Program-made: the position numbers and the translations under genes | The notes under the pieces: generated by a model | Told to the model about the DNA's origin: nothing | The model's database searches: none | The model's input: the letters and a program-made list of their open reading frames with translations, nothing else | Assembly: GCA_011522945.1 (NCBI GenBank) | Contig: WTHY01000121.1 | Span: forward strand, 1-33,676 | DNA length: 33,676 nt | Source of the DNA: Alphaproteobacteria bacterium | GTDB lineage: Bacteria; Pseudomonadota; Alphaproteobacteria; Puniceispirillales; Puniceispirillaceae | Direction of reading: 5' to 3' | Shown here: positions 1 through 8,664 of the stretch, one piece after another | How the letters are laid out: each line of letters starts with the position of its first letter | How positions within the stretch are numbered: the stretch's first letter is position 1

Positions 1-1
1 T

Positions 2-214
2 ATTGAAGGTGCAATTGAGGTGGTGCCTGAAAATCTTGTCTCTCAACTAGCCCCTGGAGGCTCCATTGCAGCTGTGTGGCGCCCGTCCGGAAGCAAGATC
101 GGTGCAGCAAGTTTGTGGTCACGCACAGGAACAAACATAACCAGGCGCGAGCTGTTTAACGCACAAGTGCCTGTGTTAGAAGAATTTAAGGCGAAAGCCG
201 GGTTTGAATTTTAG
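2..214 (+). CDS. Protein-L-isoaspartate O-methyltransferase family protein, C-terminal part (5' truncated)
   Basis: The frame is open from base 2 of the window to a TAG at 212-214, giving the last 70 residues of a protein whose start lies outside. The visible part begins IEGAIEVVPENLVSQLAPGG, the typical late strand/turn of the PIMT (PCMT) Rossmann methyltransferase fold, and ends with the VPVLEEFKAKAGFEF motif seen at the C terminus of the divergent PIMT-like proteins encoded before tolC in alphaproteobacteria. Family members transfer a methyl group from SAM, classically to isoaspartyl carboxylates. The SAM-binding motif and catalytic serine are outside the window, so activity cannot be judged. 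A second, full-length PIMT gene (pcm) is at 18831-19472. The call is fairly secure for family, not for substrate. Confidence 0.8.
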   Translation: MEGAIEVVPENLVSQLAPGGSIAAVWRPSGSKIGAASLWSRTGTNITRRELFNAQVPVLEEFKAKAGFEF

Positions 215-239
215 ACATTACCCTTCTTTGTGTTATAGT
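212..239 (+). promoter_or_regulatory. Candidate sigma70-type promoter for tolC
   Basis: TAGACA at 212-217 (5 of 6 matches to TTGACA) and TATAGT at 234-239 are separated by 16 nt. The -35 box overlaps the stop codon of the upstream gene. The predicted start would be near 246, giving a short leader before the tolC ATG at 270, with an AAGGG ribosome-binding site at 256-260. Read by eye only. Confidence 0.4.
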
Positions 240-269
240 GGAGGGGTCTACATTTAAGGGATTGAATTT

Positions 270-1643
270 ATGCGTAAATTATTGCTGAGTTTTGGAATTA
301 TTCTGGCCATCTCAAATCAAGCGCAGGCTGATACATTAATTGACGCAATGAATAAGGGGTTGCAATCATCTGAGGTGCTCGCGGCTGCACAACATGCATT
401 TGTCGCATCCCGGCAAAATTTAGTTATCACAAATAGTGGTAATGACTTAAATGGCTCGGTAAACATATCTGGAACTCAATCCTGGACAGATGCTGCCACA
501 AAGGCAGGCGGCTTTGACTCAAGCAACTCTCAAAAAGGTACAATCAGCCTTTCAAAGCGTCTATTTGACTCAGGTGAGGGTGAGGCTCGTATTCAAGCTG
601 CGCAATTGCAGCTTGACGCTGCGAAGGCGCGGTATGCTGGTACAGAACAAGCTGTGTTGCTCAATGTAACAAATGCATATCTGGGCCTTATTACAGCACG
701 TGAGACTGTCGCAATTAGTCAGTTAAACCTTGAGAGATTAGAGGCACAAACCGATGCAGTGCGCATTCGGCTTGATGCAGGTACGGCAACCCCAACAGAT
801 GTAGCGCAGGCAGAATCACGGCTAGCCAGAGCACAATCAGATGTAATTATAGCTCAATCTGATGAGCTTGTAGCTGAAGAGACATATCGCTCTCTCGTCG
901 GTGATGTGCCTGAAACACTTACAATACCTCCGGTGCCAAGTAATTTACCGTTTGATATTTTAGAGGCGGAAACAATGGCGATTGCCTTTCATCCTGATGT
1001 GCGCGCATCACTGTCCGCCGAGCAATCTGCAGAAAAGGCATTCGATGTTTTAGAGACATCTGTGAAGCCAAAAGTGAATTTCAGCGTGTCAGCTGGCATG
1101 ACTCAAGCCTCAACACGTGCTCAGGAAAAAGATGAGGTGTCAGCCACGATCACATTGACAAGTCCTTTATTCGCAACAACTGCTACACATGCAAAATCGC
1201 GCGAAACAATTGCAAAACTGAACGAAGCAAAGTCAAACACAGCAGAAACAAAACGTCGCATCGCTTTGGCAGCGCGGTCTGCATTTCAGAACTATATTGC
1301 AGCTGCAGCACAACTTGATGCGGTGGCAGCTGAGGTTGATGCTGCAAATTTAGTGCTTGAAGGAATTTCTTCTGAGGTTGAATTCGGACTAAAAACCTTC
1401 CTTGATGAACTTGACGCAGAATCTGGTGTGAATTCTGCCCTGCTAAGGCAAGTGCAAACCCGTCAGTCTGTGCTTACAAGCGCATATCGGCTGAAAAATG
1501 CGTTAGGACAATTATCAGCTGCTGAGTTTGCACTTAACAGTGATGGGGCTGGCTTAGATGATCTTGTCGATCCTGTGTCAGATTATGGTCAGCCATTTGA
1601 GTTTTTCTCTGACTTCACTGAGCGTCTTTCTTTTGGGCAGTAA
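270..1643 (+). CDS. tolC: TolC family outer-membrane efflux channel
   Basis: This 457-residue protein has a Sec signal peptide (basic MRK, hydrophobic core, likely cut after the Ala at residue 20). It is followed by the two tandem OEP repeats of the TolC family, with long alpha-helical stretches rich in Ala, Gln and Glu that would form the periplasmic tunnel. The YLGLITARETV segment and the repeat-linking 'RLDAGTATPTDVAQAESRLA' motif are typical of TolC, where the LxxGxxTxxDVxxAE signature precedes a tunnel helix. TolC trimers span the outer membrane and dock with inner-membrane pumps for drug efflux and type I secretion; no pump or adaptor gene is in the window. The length is normal for the family. 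The ATG at 270 is chosen because AAGGG lies 9 nt upstream and it supplies the signal peptide. Neighbours match the conserved PIMT-like/tolC/popZ/valS order of alphaproteobacteria. Confidence 0.93.
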   Translation: MRKLLLSFGIILAISNQAQADTLIDAMNKGLQSSEVLAAAQHAFVASRQNLVITNSGNDLNGSVNISGTQSWTDAATKAGGFDSSNSQKGTISLSKRLFDSGEGEARIQAAQLQLDAAKARYAGTEQAVLLNVTNAYLGLITARETVAISQLNLERLEAQTDAVRIRLDAGTATPTDVAQAESRLARAQSDVIIAQSDELVAEETYRSLVGDVPETLTIPPVPSNLPFDILEAETMAIAFHPDVRASLSAEQSAEKAFDVLETSVKPKVNFSVSAGMTQASTRAQEKDEVSATITLTSPLFATTATHAKSRETIAKLNEAKSNTAETKRRIALAARSAFQNYIAAAAQLDAVAAEVDAANLVLEGISSEVEFGLKTFLDELDAESGVNSALLRQVQTRQSVLTSAYRLKNALGQLSAAEFALNSDGAGLDDLVDPVSDYGQPFEFFSDFTERLSFGQ

Positions 1644-1707
1644 TCTGTCTAGGATTATGAATAGGGTACGTAATTGTTTCGGTGTTGAGACGGATTTAGT
1701 TTAAGTC

Positions 1708-2988
1708 ATGGCGACAGATGATAATCGCAAAGTTGAGGATGCGCTGCAGGCGATCAAGTCTCTTGTAGAAGCAAGCGGTATAGAAACACCTGAAGATGAT
1801 GGCACAATTAGGCTGGAATCAATTGTCTGGCGTGGGTCTGTGGCGCCTGAAACGCAAGAAGCCGAAACAAATTTGATTGCTTTGAATCCGTTGGAGCGTC
1901 CCTTAGATAGTGGCGGTCTAGAACAGCAGTTTGATACGCCATATAGTATGGTTGGTGAGGAAATTTCTTCAATAGAGACAAAGTCTGATATTGCTGATGC
2001 ATCTGATGTATCAATGTCTAAAACTGACGAAACCCTTGGCTATACAGACAGGGCTGATGAGTCAGCTGAAATGGGCTGGCCGGCATTTCATCCATCAGAT
2101 AAGCTTTCTGCATATGATACGGTGTCTAAAACCAATTATTCTGAACCTCTGGTTGAAGTGCAAAATCAGCCTGATGTTAGTTCGGTGCAATCCGCAGGTG
2201 ATCCGTCACAGCAGTTAAACCAGCAAGCTGCTCTAGAAATTGAGGAAACACGGGCATTGCTAGCAGAATTTCAAAATTTGCTTGATAGCACGATTGCTCT
2301 GAAAAATGCCTCTGCAAAGACAGTAGATAAAAAGCCTAAACAGGATGAGACTGATGCAACAGGCAGGCGCACAAATCTGTCTGAATTAGCCAAAATTGCT
2401 TTAGATGCCAGAATGTCTCTAACAAATGGGTTGGAACAAGGGGCGCAACATACTGCCAATACCGCAGAGCCAATTCAGCATATCCAGGAACATACGCAGA
2501 CTTCAGATAAGTCTATATTGGCACAACTGCATAAATCAGATGATGTTAATCTTGTAGATGGTTCGCAAGGCACGTCAGATGGCAGTGTCGAAGCTGGGGT
2601 AGAACATGCAGCTGATATGGATGATGATAGCAAAGTTGTTGGCAGTAATGCCATCGCTGAGGAAAGCAATCTTGTAGCTGCCGATAGCTCAGCAGACTCA
2701 ATAGATGTCTCTGCCGAAAAAGCTGGCGATGAAAAGGCTTCCGACACGCAAAGACTGTCAAACATAGCATTGCATCTTGTAGATGTGGCAGAACGTACGG
2801 AGCCAGAATATAAGAGCTTATTCACAAGCGCAGTTCGCTCAACTATGCAAGATATTATTCGGCGGCAAATGACAGATTGGCTTGCAGCTAATATGACAGA
2901 TATAATTGAAGATGCCTTGCGTGATGAACTTCAGCCCGCTAAATCTAAGCATCCGCATTCCACAAATCGTCGCGACCAAAATACTTAA
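1708..2988 (+). CDS. popZ: PopZ-like (DUF2497) cell-pole organising protein with expanded acidic linker
   Basis: The product is 426 residues. Two short parts look conserved. The N-terminal helix (about 8-24, KVEDALQAIKSLVEASG) resembles the EEILASIRRII helix of PopZ. The C-terminal part (about 345-412) contains DIIRRQMTDWLAANMTDIIE, close to the PopZ oligomerisation helices with their L/M-x-x-W-L-D/A-x-N-L/M pattern. Between them lie roughly 300 low-complexity residues rich in Asp, Glu, Ser, Thr and Ala, probably disordered. PopZ self-assembles at cell poles and anchors ParB/parS and other partners. Caulobacter PopZ is only about 177 residues, so this protein is far longer because of its linker. 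Placement between tolC and valS matches popZ in other alphaproteobacteria. Family assignment rests on the two ends plus synteny. The ribosome-binding site is weak (CGGA). Confidence 0.62.
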   Translation: MATDDNRKVEDALQAIKSLVEASGIETPEDDGTIRLESIVWRGSVAPETQEAETNLIALNPLERPLDSGGLEQQFDTPYSMVGEEISSIETKSDIADASDVSMSKTDETLGYTDRADESAEMGWPAFHPSDKLSAYDTVSKTNYSEPLVEVQNQPDVSSVQSAGDPSQQLNQQAALEIEETRALLAEFQNLLDSTIALKNASAKTVDKKPKQDETDATGRRTNLSELAKIALDARMSLTNGLEQGAQHTANTAEPIQHIQEHTQTSDKSILAQLHKSDDVNLVDGSQGTSDGSVEAGVEHAADMDDDSKVVGSNAIAEESNLVAADSSADSIDVSAEKAGDEKASDTQRLSNIALHLVDVAERTEPEYKSLFTSAVRSTMQDIIRRQMTDWLAANMTDIIEDALRDELQPAKSKHPHSTNRRDQNT

Positions 2989-3032
2989 GTCGCATACCAT
3001 TTCCTATCTATATTCCTGCCCCTTGTGAGCCT

Positions 3033-5654
3033 ATGTTAGAAAAAACCTATAACCCTGAGCAGATTGAACAACGTTGGTATGAGGCGAGCGAAGCTGCCGG
3101 TCATTTTGCGTGTGCTCCATCTTCAGATAAAAAACCATATGTTATAATGATGCCGCCGCCTAATGTCACAGGCTCACTGCATATGGGGCATGCTTTAACA
3201 TTCACCTTGCAGGATGTGCTTATTCGCTATCACAGAATGCAGGGGTATGATGCGCTCTGGCAGCCTGGTATGGACCATGCAGGCATTGCAACACAGATGG
3301 TTGTTGAACGCCAGCTGGCGGCCGAAAACATTAATCGGCGCGATTTAGGCCGTGATGCCTTTATTGAAAAGGTGTGGCAATGGAAAGCAGAATCCGGCGG
3401 CATGATCGAACATCAACAGCGCCATTTGGGCGTGTCTGCTGATTGGCCTCGAAGTCGTTTTACAATGGATGAGGGCTTATCTGAAGCTGTGCGCAAGGTC
3501 TTTGTGAAGCTGCATAAGGATGGTCTCATTTACCGGGATAAGCGGCTTGTAAATTGGGATCCAAAGCTGCTAACAGCTATCTCTGATTTAGAAGTAGAAC
3601 AGAAGGACGTCGATGGCCATATGTGGTCCCTTCAATATCCAGTAAAGGATATGCCAGGTACATTTGTGACTGTTGCGACAACGCGTCCAGAAACAATGTT
3701 CGGCGATATGGCGGTTGCTGTCCACCCTGATGATGAGAGATATAAGTATCTTGTTGGAAAGATGGTTATTCTGCCGCTTGTAGGCCGAGAAATTCCAATC
3801 GTTGCAGATGAGTATTCTGATCCTGAAAAAGGTACTGGCGCGGTGAAAATCACACCTGCGCATGATTTTAACGATTTTGAAGTTGGGAAGCGCCACAGTT
3901 TAGAACTGCTTAATATTTTTGACGAAACAGCTACGTTGAACGAAAATGTGCCTGAGGCGTATCAAGGTTTAGATCGGTTTGATGCCCGTAAAAAATTGCT
4001 CGCTGAACTTGAGGGTATGGGCGTTATGGTGGGTGCAGAACCAAATCGACATGCTGTACCACATGGAGACAGATCTGGAGTCCCAGTTGAGCCTTGGTTG
4101 ATGGATCAATGGTATGTAGATGCAGCAACCTTAGCAAAACCTGCTATAGAGGCTGTTCGCAGCGGAAAAACAGAATTCGTGCCTGAGAGATGGAGTAAAA
4201 CCTATTTCGAATGGATGGAGAATATTCAACCATGGTGTGTTTCACGGCAATTATGGTGGGGCCATCGAATTCCAGCTTGGTTTGGGCCTGATGGTACTGC
4301 TTTTGTTGAGGAAACAGAAGCCGAGGCATCGGCAGCTGCAAAGGCGCATTATGGTGAGGATGTGGCATTATTTCAGGATGAGGATGTGCTTGATACTTGG
4401 TTTTCGAGTGCGCTTTGGCCATTCTCAACATTGGGATGGCCGCAAGACCATTCGGAATTAGAGCGCTATTATCCAGGTGCTGTGTTGGTAACAGGTTTTG
4501 ATATCATTTTCTTCTGGGTCGCTAGAATGATGATGATGGGCATGCATTTCATGGATAATGAAGTGCCTTTCAAACATGTTTATATTCATGCGCTTGTTCG
4601 TGATGAGAAGGGTCAGAAAATGTCCAAATCTAAGGGCAATGTTCTTGATCCTTTAGATTTAACTGCCAAATACGGGGCAGACGCACTTCGGTTTACATTA
4701 ACCGCTATGGCCGCACAGGGACGTGATTTAAAGCTCTCTGAAAACCGTATTGAGAGTTACCGTAATTTTGTCACAAAAATCTGGAATGCTGCACGTTTTC
4801 TGGAAATGAATGAAATAACAGGCACGCATACGCTGCCAGATACAATTGATGCACCTGTGAATCAATGGATTTTGCATGAGCTGAATCAAACAAATGAAGC
4901 TGTATCGAATGCATTGAGTGCTTACCGGTTCAATGAAGCGGCTGATAAGCTCTATCAGTTCATCTGGAATTATTATTGTGATTGGTATTTAGAATTTATT
5001 AAGCCAACATTAGCAGATTCAGATGAATCTCGTCGAACGGCATCCTATGTATTGCAAAAAGCGTTACATATGTTGCATCCGCTGATGCCTTTTGTAACAG
5101 AAGAGCTGAATGAGAAAATATTCAATCAGTCTGATATGCTTATCGCTGCGCCTTGGCCATTTAAAGATGCGGCTGCAAAGGCGGATACTAATATTGATCT
5201 TGTTATAGATATAATCAGTGAAATCAGAACGATACGTTCTGAAATGAATGTACCTCTTTCGGCAAAGCCAGCACTTGAAATACGTGGCGCTACAGATTCA
5301 CATCAATCCGTCATTATGCAAATGGAAGCCGCTATATTGCGTATGGCAAGGGTAGAGGCTATTCGGTTTATTGATGGCGATTTTGCAAAAGGGACTGCAC
5401 TAACAAGTATTTCAGGGATGGATGTCGGGTTACCTCTTACAGGTATTCTTGATTTTGATGCAGAACGCACACGCCTGAAAAAGGATATTGCTAATGGCGA
5501 GGCAGAAGCAGCAAAACTCTCAGCCAAATTGAATAATGCTGGTTTTGTAGCAAAAGCGCCTGAGGCCGTTGTCGTGGAAAATAGACGACGTCTGGAAGAC
5601 GAACAAACTCGTATTGATGCGCTAAAGGCAGCATTGATGCGTCTTGATGGTTAA
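3033..5654 (+). CDS. valS: Valine--tRNA ligase
   Basis: This 873-residue class Ia synthetase charges tRNA-Val in the cytoplasm. The HIGH-equivalent HMGH is at residues 50-53, within PPPNVTGSLHMGHAL, and KMSKS is at 529-533 (GQKMSKSKGNVLDP). Between them is the CP1 editing domain (roughly 190-340), with the TTRPETMFGD motif used to remove mischarged threonine. The PWCVSRQLWWGHRIPAW stretch is diagnostic for ValRS. The last ~65 residues (about 805-873) form the charged coiled-coil tRNA arm typical of bacterial ValRS. The length is normal for alphaproteobacteria. The start is the ATG at 3033, 44 nt after popZ; the ribosome-binding site is weak. ilvD follows after 14 nt and may be cotranscribed. 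Confidence 0.97.
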   Translation: MLEKTYNPEQIEQRWYEASEAAGHFACAPSSDKKPYVIMMPPPNVTGSLHMGHALTFTLQDVLIRYHRMQGYDALWQPGMDHAGIATQMVVERQLAAENINRRDLGRDAFIEKVWQWKAESGGMIEHQQRHLGVSADWPRSRFTMDEGLSEAVRKVFVKLHKDGLIYRDKRLVNWDPKLLTAISDLEVEQKDVDGHMWSLQYPVKDMPGTFVTVATTRPETMFGDMAVAVHPDDERYKYLVGKMVILPLVGREIPIVADEYSDPEKGTGAVKITPAHDFNDFEVGKRHSLELLNIFDETATLNENVPEAYQGLDRFDARKKLLAELEGMGVMVGAEPNRHAVPHGDRSGVPVEPWLMDQWYVDAATLAKPAIEAVRSGKTEFVPERWSKTYFEWMENIQPWCVSRQLWWGHRIPAWFGPDGTAFVEETEAEASAAAKAHYGEDVALFQDEDVLDTWFSSALWPFSTLGWPQDHSELERYYPGAVLVTGFDIIFFWVARMMMMGMHFMDNEVPFKHVYIHALVRDEKGQKMSKSKGNVLDPLDLTAKYGADALRFTLTAMAAQGRDLKLSENRIESYRNFVTKIWNAARFLEMNEITGTHTLPDTIDAPVNQWILHELNQTNEAVSNALSAYRFNEAADKLYQFIWNYYCDWYLEFIKPTLADSDESRRTASYVLQKALHMLHPLMPFVTEELNEKIFNQSDMLIAAPWPFKDAAAKADTNIDLVIDIISEIRTIRSEMNVPLSAKPALEIRGATDSHQSVIMQMEAAILRMARVEAIRFIDGDFAKGTALTSISGMDVGLPLTGILDFDAERTRLKKDIANGEAEAAKLSAKLNNAGFVAKAPEAVVVENRRRLEDEQTRIDALKAALMRLDG

Positions 5655-5668
5655 ATACGGAGGATACA

Positions 5669-7393
5669 ATGTCTGATAAATGGAATAACAAAGAAAATTT
5701 ACCAAGCCGCCATGTTAGTGTGGGGGCGAAGAGTGCGCCGCACCGCTCTTACTATTATGCAATGGGCATGAGCGAGGAAGAAATTTATCAGCCATTAGTT
5801 GGCGTTGTTACAACATGGAATGAAGCCGCTCCATGTAATATTGCCCTTGCCCGCCAGGCGCAGGCCGCAAAGCGAGGCGTTAAAGACCATGATGGCAGCC
5901 CTCGGGAATTTACAACAATCACGGTCACTGACGGTATCGCCATGGGCCATGCTGGCATGAAAGCGTCTCTGGTAAGCCGTGAAGTGATTGCTGATTCCGT
6001 TGAATTAACCGTTCGCGGCCATTGTTATGACGCGCTTGTAGGTCTCGCAGGATGTGACAAATCATTACCTGGTGTGATGATGTCTATGGCACGCCTGAAT
6101 GTTCCATCTGTTTTCATGTATGGTGGTTCAATCCTGCCTGGCCAGTTCAAAGGCAAAGATGTCACGGTTCAGGATGTTTTTGAAGCTGTTGGCGCCCATG
6201 CAGCTGGCAATATGTCAGATGATGATTTGCATGAGCTGGAATGTGTAGCCTGCCCATCAGCTGGGTCGTGCGGTGGTCAATTTACTGCCAATACAATGGC
6301 TTGTGTGTCGGAAGCTATCGGCCTAGCTTTGCCAGGTTCAGCCGGCGCACCTGCACCTTATGAAAGCCGTGATGAATATGCCTATCATTCAGGTCGTGTT
6401 GTTATGGAATTGCTGAAAACACAGCTTCGTCCGCGCGATATTCTAACCCGCAAGGCGTTCGAAAATGCGGCCACTGTTGTTGCTGCCTCAGGCGGCTCTA
6501 CAAATGCAGGCTTGCATCTTCCAGCGCTTGCAGCAGAATGTGGCATTGAATTTGACCTACATGATGTTGCTGAAATCTTCCGTCGTACGCCGTATATCGC
6601 CGATCTAAAGCCAGGTGGTCGGTATGTCGCAAAAGATATGTATGCTATTGGTGGTGTGCCTATTTTGATGAAGGCCCTTCTCGATGGCGGTTTCTTGCAT
6701 GGTGACTGTATCACTGTTACAGGAAAGACAATTGCTGAAAATCTAGCTGATGTGACATTTCCTACAGATCAAGATGTTATTCGGACTTGTGAAGCGCCTC
6801 TTTCACCAACTGGCGGTGTTGTTGGTTTGCGTGGTAATTTGGCACCAGAAGGCGCCCTTGTTAAGGTAGCTGGCATGAAGGAACAGCAATTTACCGGGCC
6901 AGCACGTTGCTTCGATTGTGAGGAAGATGCATTCAAAGCTGTTGAACAGCGCAATTACAAAGAGGGTGAAGTGCTTGTCATTCGCTATGAGGGTCCAAAG
7001 GGTGGTCCTGGCATGCGTGAAATGCTAGCAACTACAGCAGCGCTTTATGGACAAGGTGCTGGTGATAAGGTTGCGCTTATCACTGATGGTCGCTTCTCGG
7101 GTGCGACGCGTGGCTTCTGCATTGGCCATGTTGGACCAGAAGCAGCTGTCGGCGGGCCAATTGGTCTTCTCAAAGATGGCGATATGATTTCAATTGACGC
7201 GGTAGCTGGTACAATTTCTGTTGACTTATCCGATGAGGAGCTGGCTGCACGTAAGGCTGATTGGAAACCTCGTGAAACTGAATATCAGTCTGGTACCATC
7301 TGGAAATATGCACAAACTGTTGGTTCGGCAGAAAAAGGTGCGCTAACGCATCCAGGTGGTAAGGCTGAAACACATATCTATGCAGATATTTAA
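5669..7393 (+). CDS. ilvD: Dihydroxy-acid dehydratase
   Basis: The 574-residue IlvD/Edd family enzyme dehydrates 2,3-dihydroxy-isovalerate and -methylvalerate to the 2-oxo acids in valine, leucine and isoleucine synthesis. Three cysteines in positions expected for [2Fe-2S] ligands are visible: C56 (EAAPCNIAL), C129 (GLAGCDKSLPG) and C201 (PSAGSCGGQFTANTM). The C-terminal half has EGPKGGPGMREML and ITDGRFSGATRGFCIGHVGPE, both family signatures. Some sugar-acid dehydratases share these motifs, so substrate specificity is inferred, but the short, clean 574-residue architecture and PSAGSCGG form fit IlvD. A strong AGGA/GGAGG ribosome-binding site lies 5-8 nt before the ATG. Its terminator is at 7401-7440, inside the 3' end of the convergent xthA gene. 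Pairing with valS links valine supply with valine use, though this could be coincidence. Confidence 0.93.
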   Translation: MSDKWNNKENLPSRHVSVGAKSAPHRSYYYAMGMSEEEIYQPLVGVVTTWNEAAPCNIALARQAQAAKRGVKDHDGSPREFTTITVTDGIAMGHAGMKASLVSREVIADSVELTVRGHCYDALVGLAGCDKSLPGVMMSMARLNVPSVFMYGGSILPGQFKGKDVTVQDVFEAVGAHAAGNMSDDDLHELECVACPSAGSCGGQFTANTMACVSEAIGLALPGSAGAPAPYESRDEYAYHSGRVVMELLKTQLRPRDILTRKAFENAATVVAASGGSTNAGLHLPALAAECGIEFDLHDVAEIFRRTPYIADLKPGGRYVAKDMYAIGGVPILMKALLDGGFLHGDCITVTGKTIAENLADVTFPTDQDVIRTCEAPLSPTGGVVGLRGNLAPEGALVKVAGMKEQQFTGPARCFDCEEDAFKAVEQRNYKEGEVLVIRYEGPKGGPGMREMLATTAALYGQGAGDKVALITDGRFSGATRGFCIGHVGPEAAVGGPIGLLKDGDMISIDAVAGTISVDLSDEELAARKADWKPRETEYQSGTIWKYAQTVGSAEKGALTHPGGKAETHIYADI

Positions 7394-7396
7394 ACT

Positions 7397-8164
7397 CTAG
7401 CTCAGACGGCACCATACAGGGGTGTGGTCTGAGGCTTTTTCCAAACCACGCGGGCCGCGGTCAACTGCCGCGTCCTGCAAACGGTTTGCCGCCTCTGGCG
7501 ATAATAATAAATGGTCAATCCGAATGCCATTATTCTTTGGCCAGGCGCCAGCTTGATAATCCCAAAAACTATATTGCTCACCAGATGGGTGTATTGTTCT
7601 TAGGGCATCTGTATAGCCTAAATGTAAAAGCCGGAAAAAGGCTGCACGACTATCTGGATGATAAAGTGCATCACCTTCCCAAGCCTTTTCATCATAACAA
7701 TCAATGGGTTGCGGGATGACATTGTAGTCCCCGCCAAGAATGATTGGTGCTTCAGACGCAATCAGCTGAGCAGCACGTTTGTGTAAACGCTCCATCCAAC
7801 GTAATTTATAATCAAATTTTGGACCTGGTCTTGGATTGCCATTCGGCAGGTAAATTGAAGCAACACGTAGCCCAGAAATTGTAGCCTCTATATAGCGTGC
7901 CTGTTCATCCTCAGGCTCACCATCAAGGCCACATATTACGTCGGAGATCTCATGCGGGCTTAATATAGCCACACCATTATAGGTCTTCTGACCATGCGTC
8001 GCCACTTGCCAGCCAATCTCACGAAATGCATCTACAGGGAAATTCTCATCTGTCAGCTTTAATTCTTGAGCCAGAATTATATCTGTATGGCCAGCCTTGC
8101 AGTACTCTAAGACATGATGCAAACGTGCTTTCATTGAATTCACGTTCCATGTTGCTATGCGCAT
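7397..8164 (-). CDS. xthA: Exodeoxyribonuclease III (AP endonuclease)
   Basis: The 255-residue exonuclease/endonuclease/phosphatase-fold enzyme cleaves DNA at abasic sites and degrades 3' ends during base excision repair. Catalytic residues are visible: N7 (ATWNVNS), E34 (LAQELK), D146 and N148 (GGDYNV), D217 and H218 (RIDHLLLS), and D246 and H247 in the C-terminal DHTPVW. The frame can be extended upstream to 8338, but that would run into erpA codons. The ATG at 8164 gives the canonical MRIATWN start and has AAGGGGG 6 nt upstream, so it is preferred. It lies 37 nt downstream of erpA on the same strand and is probably cotranscribed. Its stop is only 4 nt from the convergent ilvD stop. The erpA/xthA pair divergent from dgt is a known alphaproteobacterial arrangement. 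Confidence 0.95.
   Translation of the reverse strand: MRIATWNVNSMKARLHHVLEYCKAGHTDIILAQELKLTDENFPVDAFREIGWQVATHGQKTYNGVAILSPHEISDVICGLDGEPEDEQARYIEATISGLRVASIYLPNGNPRPGPKFDYKLRWMERLHKRAAQLIASEAPIILGGDYNVIPQPIDCYDEKAWEGDALYHPDSRAAFFRLLHLGYTDALRTIHPSGEQYSFWDYQAGAWPKNNGIRIDHLLLSPEAANRLQDAAVDRGPRGLEKASDHTPVWCRLS
7401..7440 (+). terminator. Intrinsic terminator of ilvD, overlapping the xthA 3' end
   Basis: CTCAGAC (7401-7407) pairs with GTCTGAG (7427-7433). An inner CACC/GGTG helix (7410-7413 with 7421-7424) can also form. GC and five T follow (7436-7440). It starts 8 nt after the ilvD stop. On the opposite strand the same bases encode the last codons of xthA. Confidence 0.65.
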
Positions 8165-8201
8165 AACAAGCCCCCTTAATAGGTCACCATCAAATTTTGA
8201 A

Positions 8202-8528
8202 TTAGATAGAGAATGATGTGCCACATCCACAAGAGGCAGTAGCGTTTGGATTTTCGACTTTGAAATATGATCCAATAAGCTCTTCAACATAGTCGAGCTG
8301 TGCATTTTCCAAGAAGGGAAGGGACATCTCATCCACAAGCACTGTCACGCCATGTGCAGAAAATTCAATGTCATCAGATTGCTTGTCAGTGTCAAAGTCA
8401 AACTTATATTGAAATCCAGAACAGCCGCCACCATCCACACGCACCCGGAAATAGGGGCTGTTTTCAGCTGACATAAGCGTTTGAATACGGCTTGCTGCAG
8501 AAGTTGTGATGGAAAATTGTGTGTCCAT
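8202..8528 (-). CDS. erpA: Iron-sulfur cluster insertion protein (A-type carrier, HesB/IscA/ErpA family)
   Basis: The 108-residue A-type carrier accepts an Fe-S cluster from the assembly scaffold and passes it to client enzymes. The three ligand cysteines are present: C36 in GGGCSGF, and C100 and C102 in SCGCGTSF near the C terminus. The fold signature RVRVDGGGCSGFQYKF is intact. The frame stays open further upstream, but the ATG at 8528 has AGAGGACC before it and gives the family's usual length; the extension looks non-coding and reaches the divergent promoter region. ErpA versus IscA cannot be decided from the sequence alone. The locus opposite dgt/argS fits the protein annotated ErpA in alphaproteobacteria, and no isc or suf gene is nearby. 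IlvD in this window is a possible Fe-S client (inference). Confidence 0.9.
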   Translation of the reverse strand: MDTQFSITTSAASRIQTLMSAENSPYFRVRVDGGGCSGFQYKFDFDTDKQSDDIEFSAHGVTVLVDEMSLPFLENAQLDYVEELIGSYFKVENPNATASCGCGTSFSI

Positions 8529-8552
8529 TCTAGGTCCTCTTGGTCTATGTCT

Positions 8553-8582
8553 AACATATGGCAAATAGATAGTAAGTTTCAA
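8553..8582 (-). promoter_or_regulatory. Candidate promoter for erpA-xthA
   Basis: Reading the minus strand, TTGAAA (8582-8577) is followed after 18 nt by TATGTT (8558-8553). It lies 25 nt upstream of the erpA ATG, just ahead of the AGAGGACC ribosome-binding site. Spacer and -10 box are imperfect; called by eye. Confidence 0.3.
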
Positions 8583-8595
8583 GCATTCTGCTTGC

Positions 8596-8624
8596 TTGCT
8601 CTTATCTATCGACATGCTTATCAT
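8596..8624 (+). promoter_or_regulatory. Candidate promoter for the dgt-argS operon
   Basis: TTGCTC (8596-8601), a 17-nt spacer and TATCAT (8619-8624) lie in the 136-nt gap between divergent erpA and dgt. The predicted start is near 8631, about 34 nt before the dgt ATG. This would be the head promoter of the long + strand gene run. Called by eye. Confidence 0.33.
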
Positions 8625-8664
8625 GTAGTGAAGCGCGATTGCGCAACCGATAATTGAGCGCATT

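Noticed and set aside
8165..8338. Upstream extension of xthA by 58 codons
   Set aside because: It overlaps erpA coding sequence on the same strand and removes the canonical MRIATWN start, which has a good ribosome-binding site at 8171-8177.
8529..8663. Upstream extension of erpA by 45 codons
   Set aside because: It runs through the divergent promoter gap; AGAGGACC before the ATG at 8528 and family length favour the shorter form.
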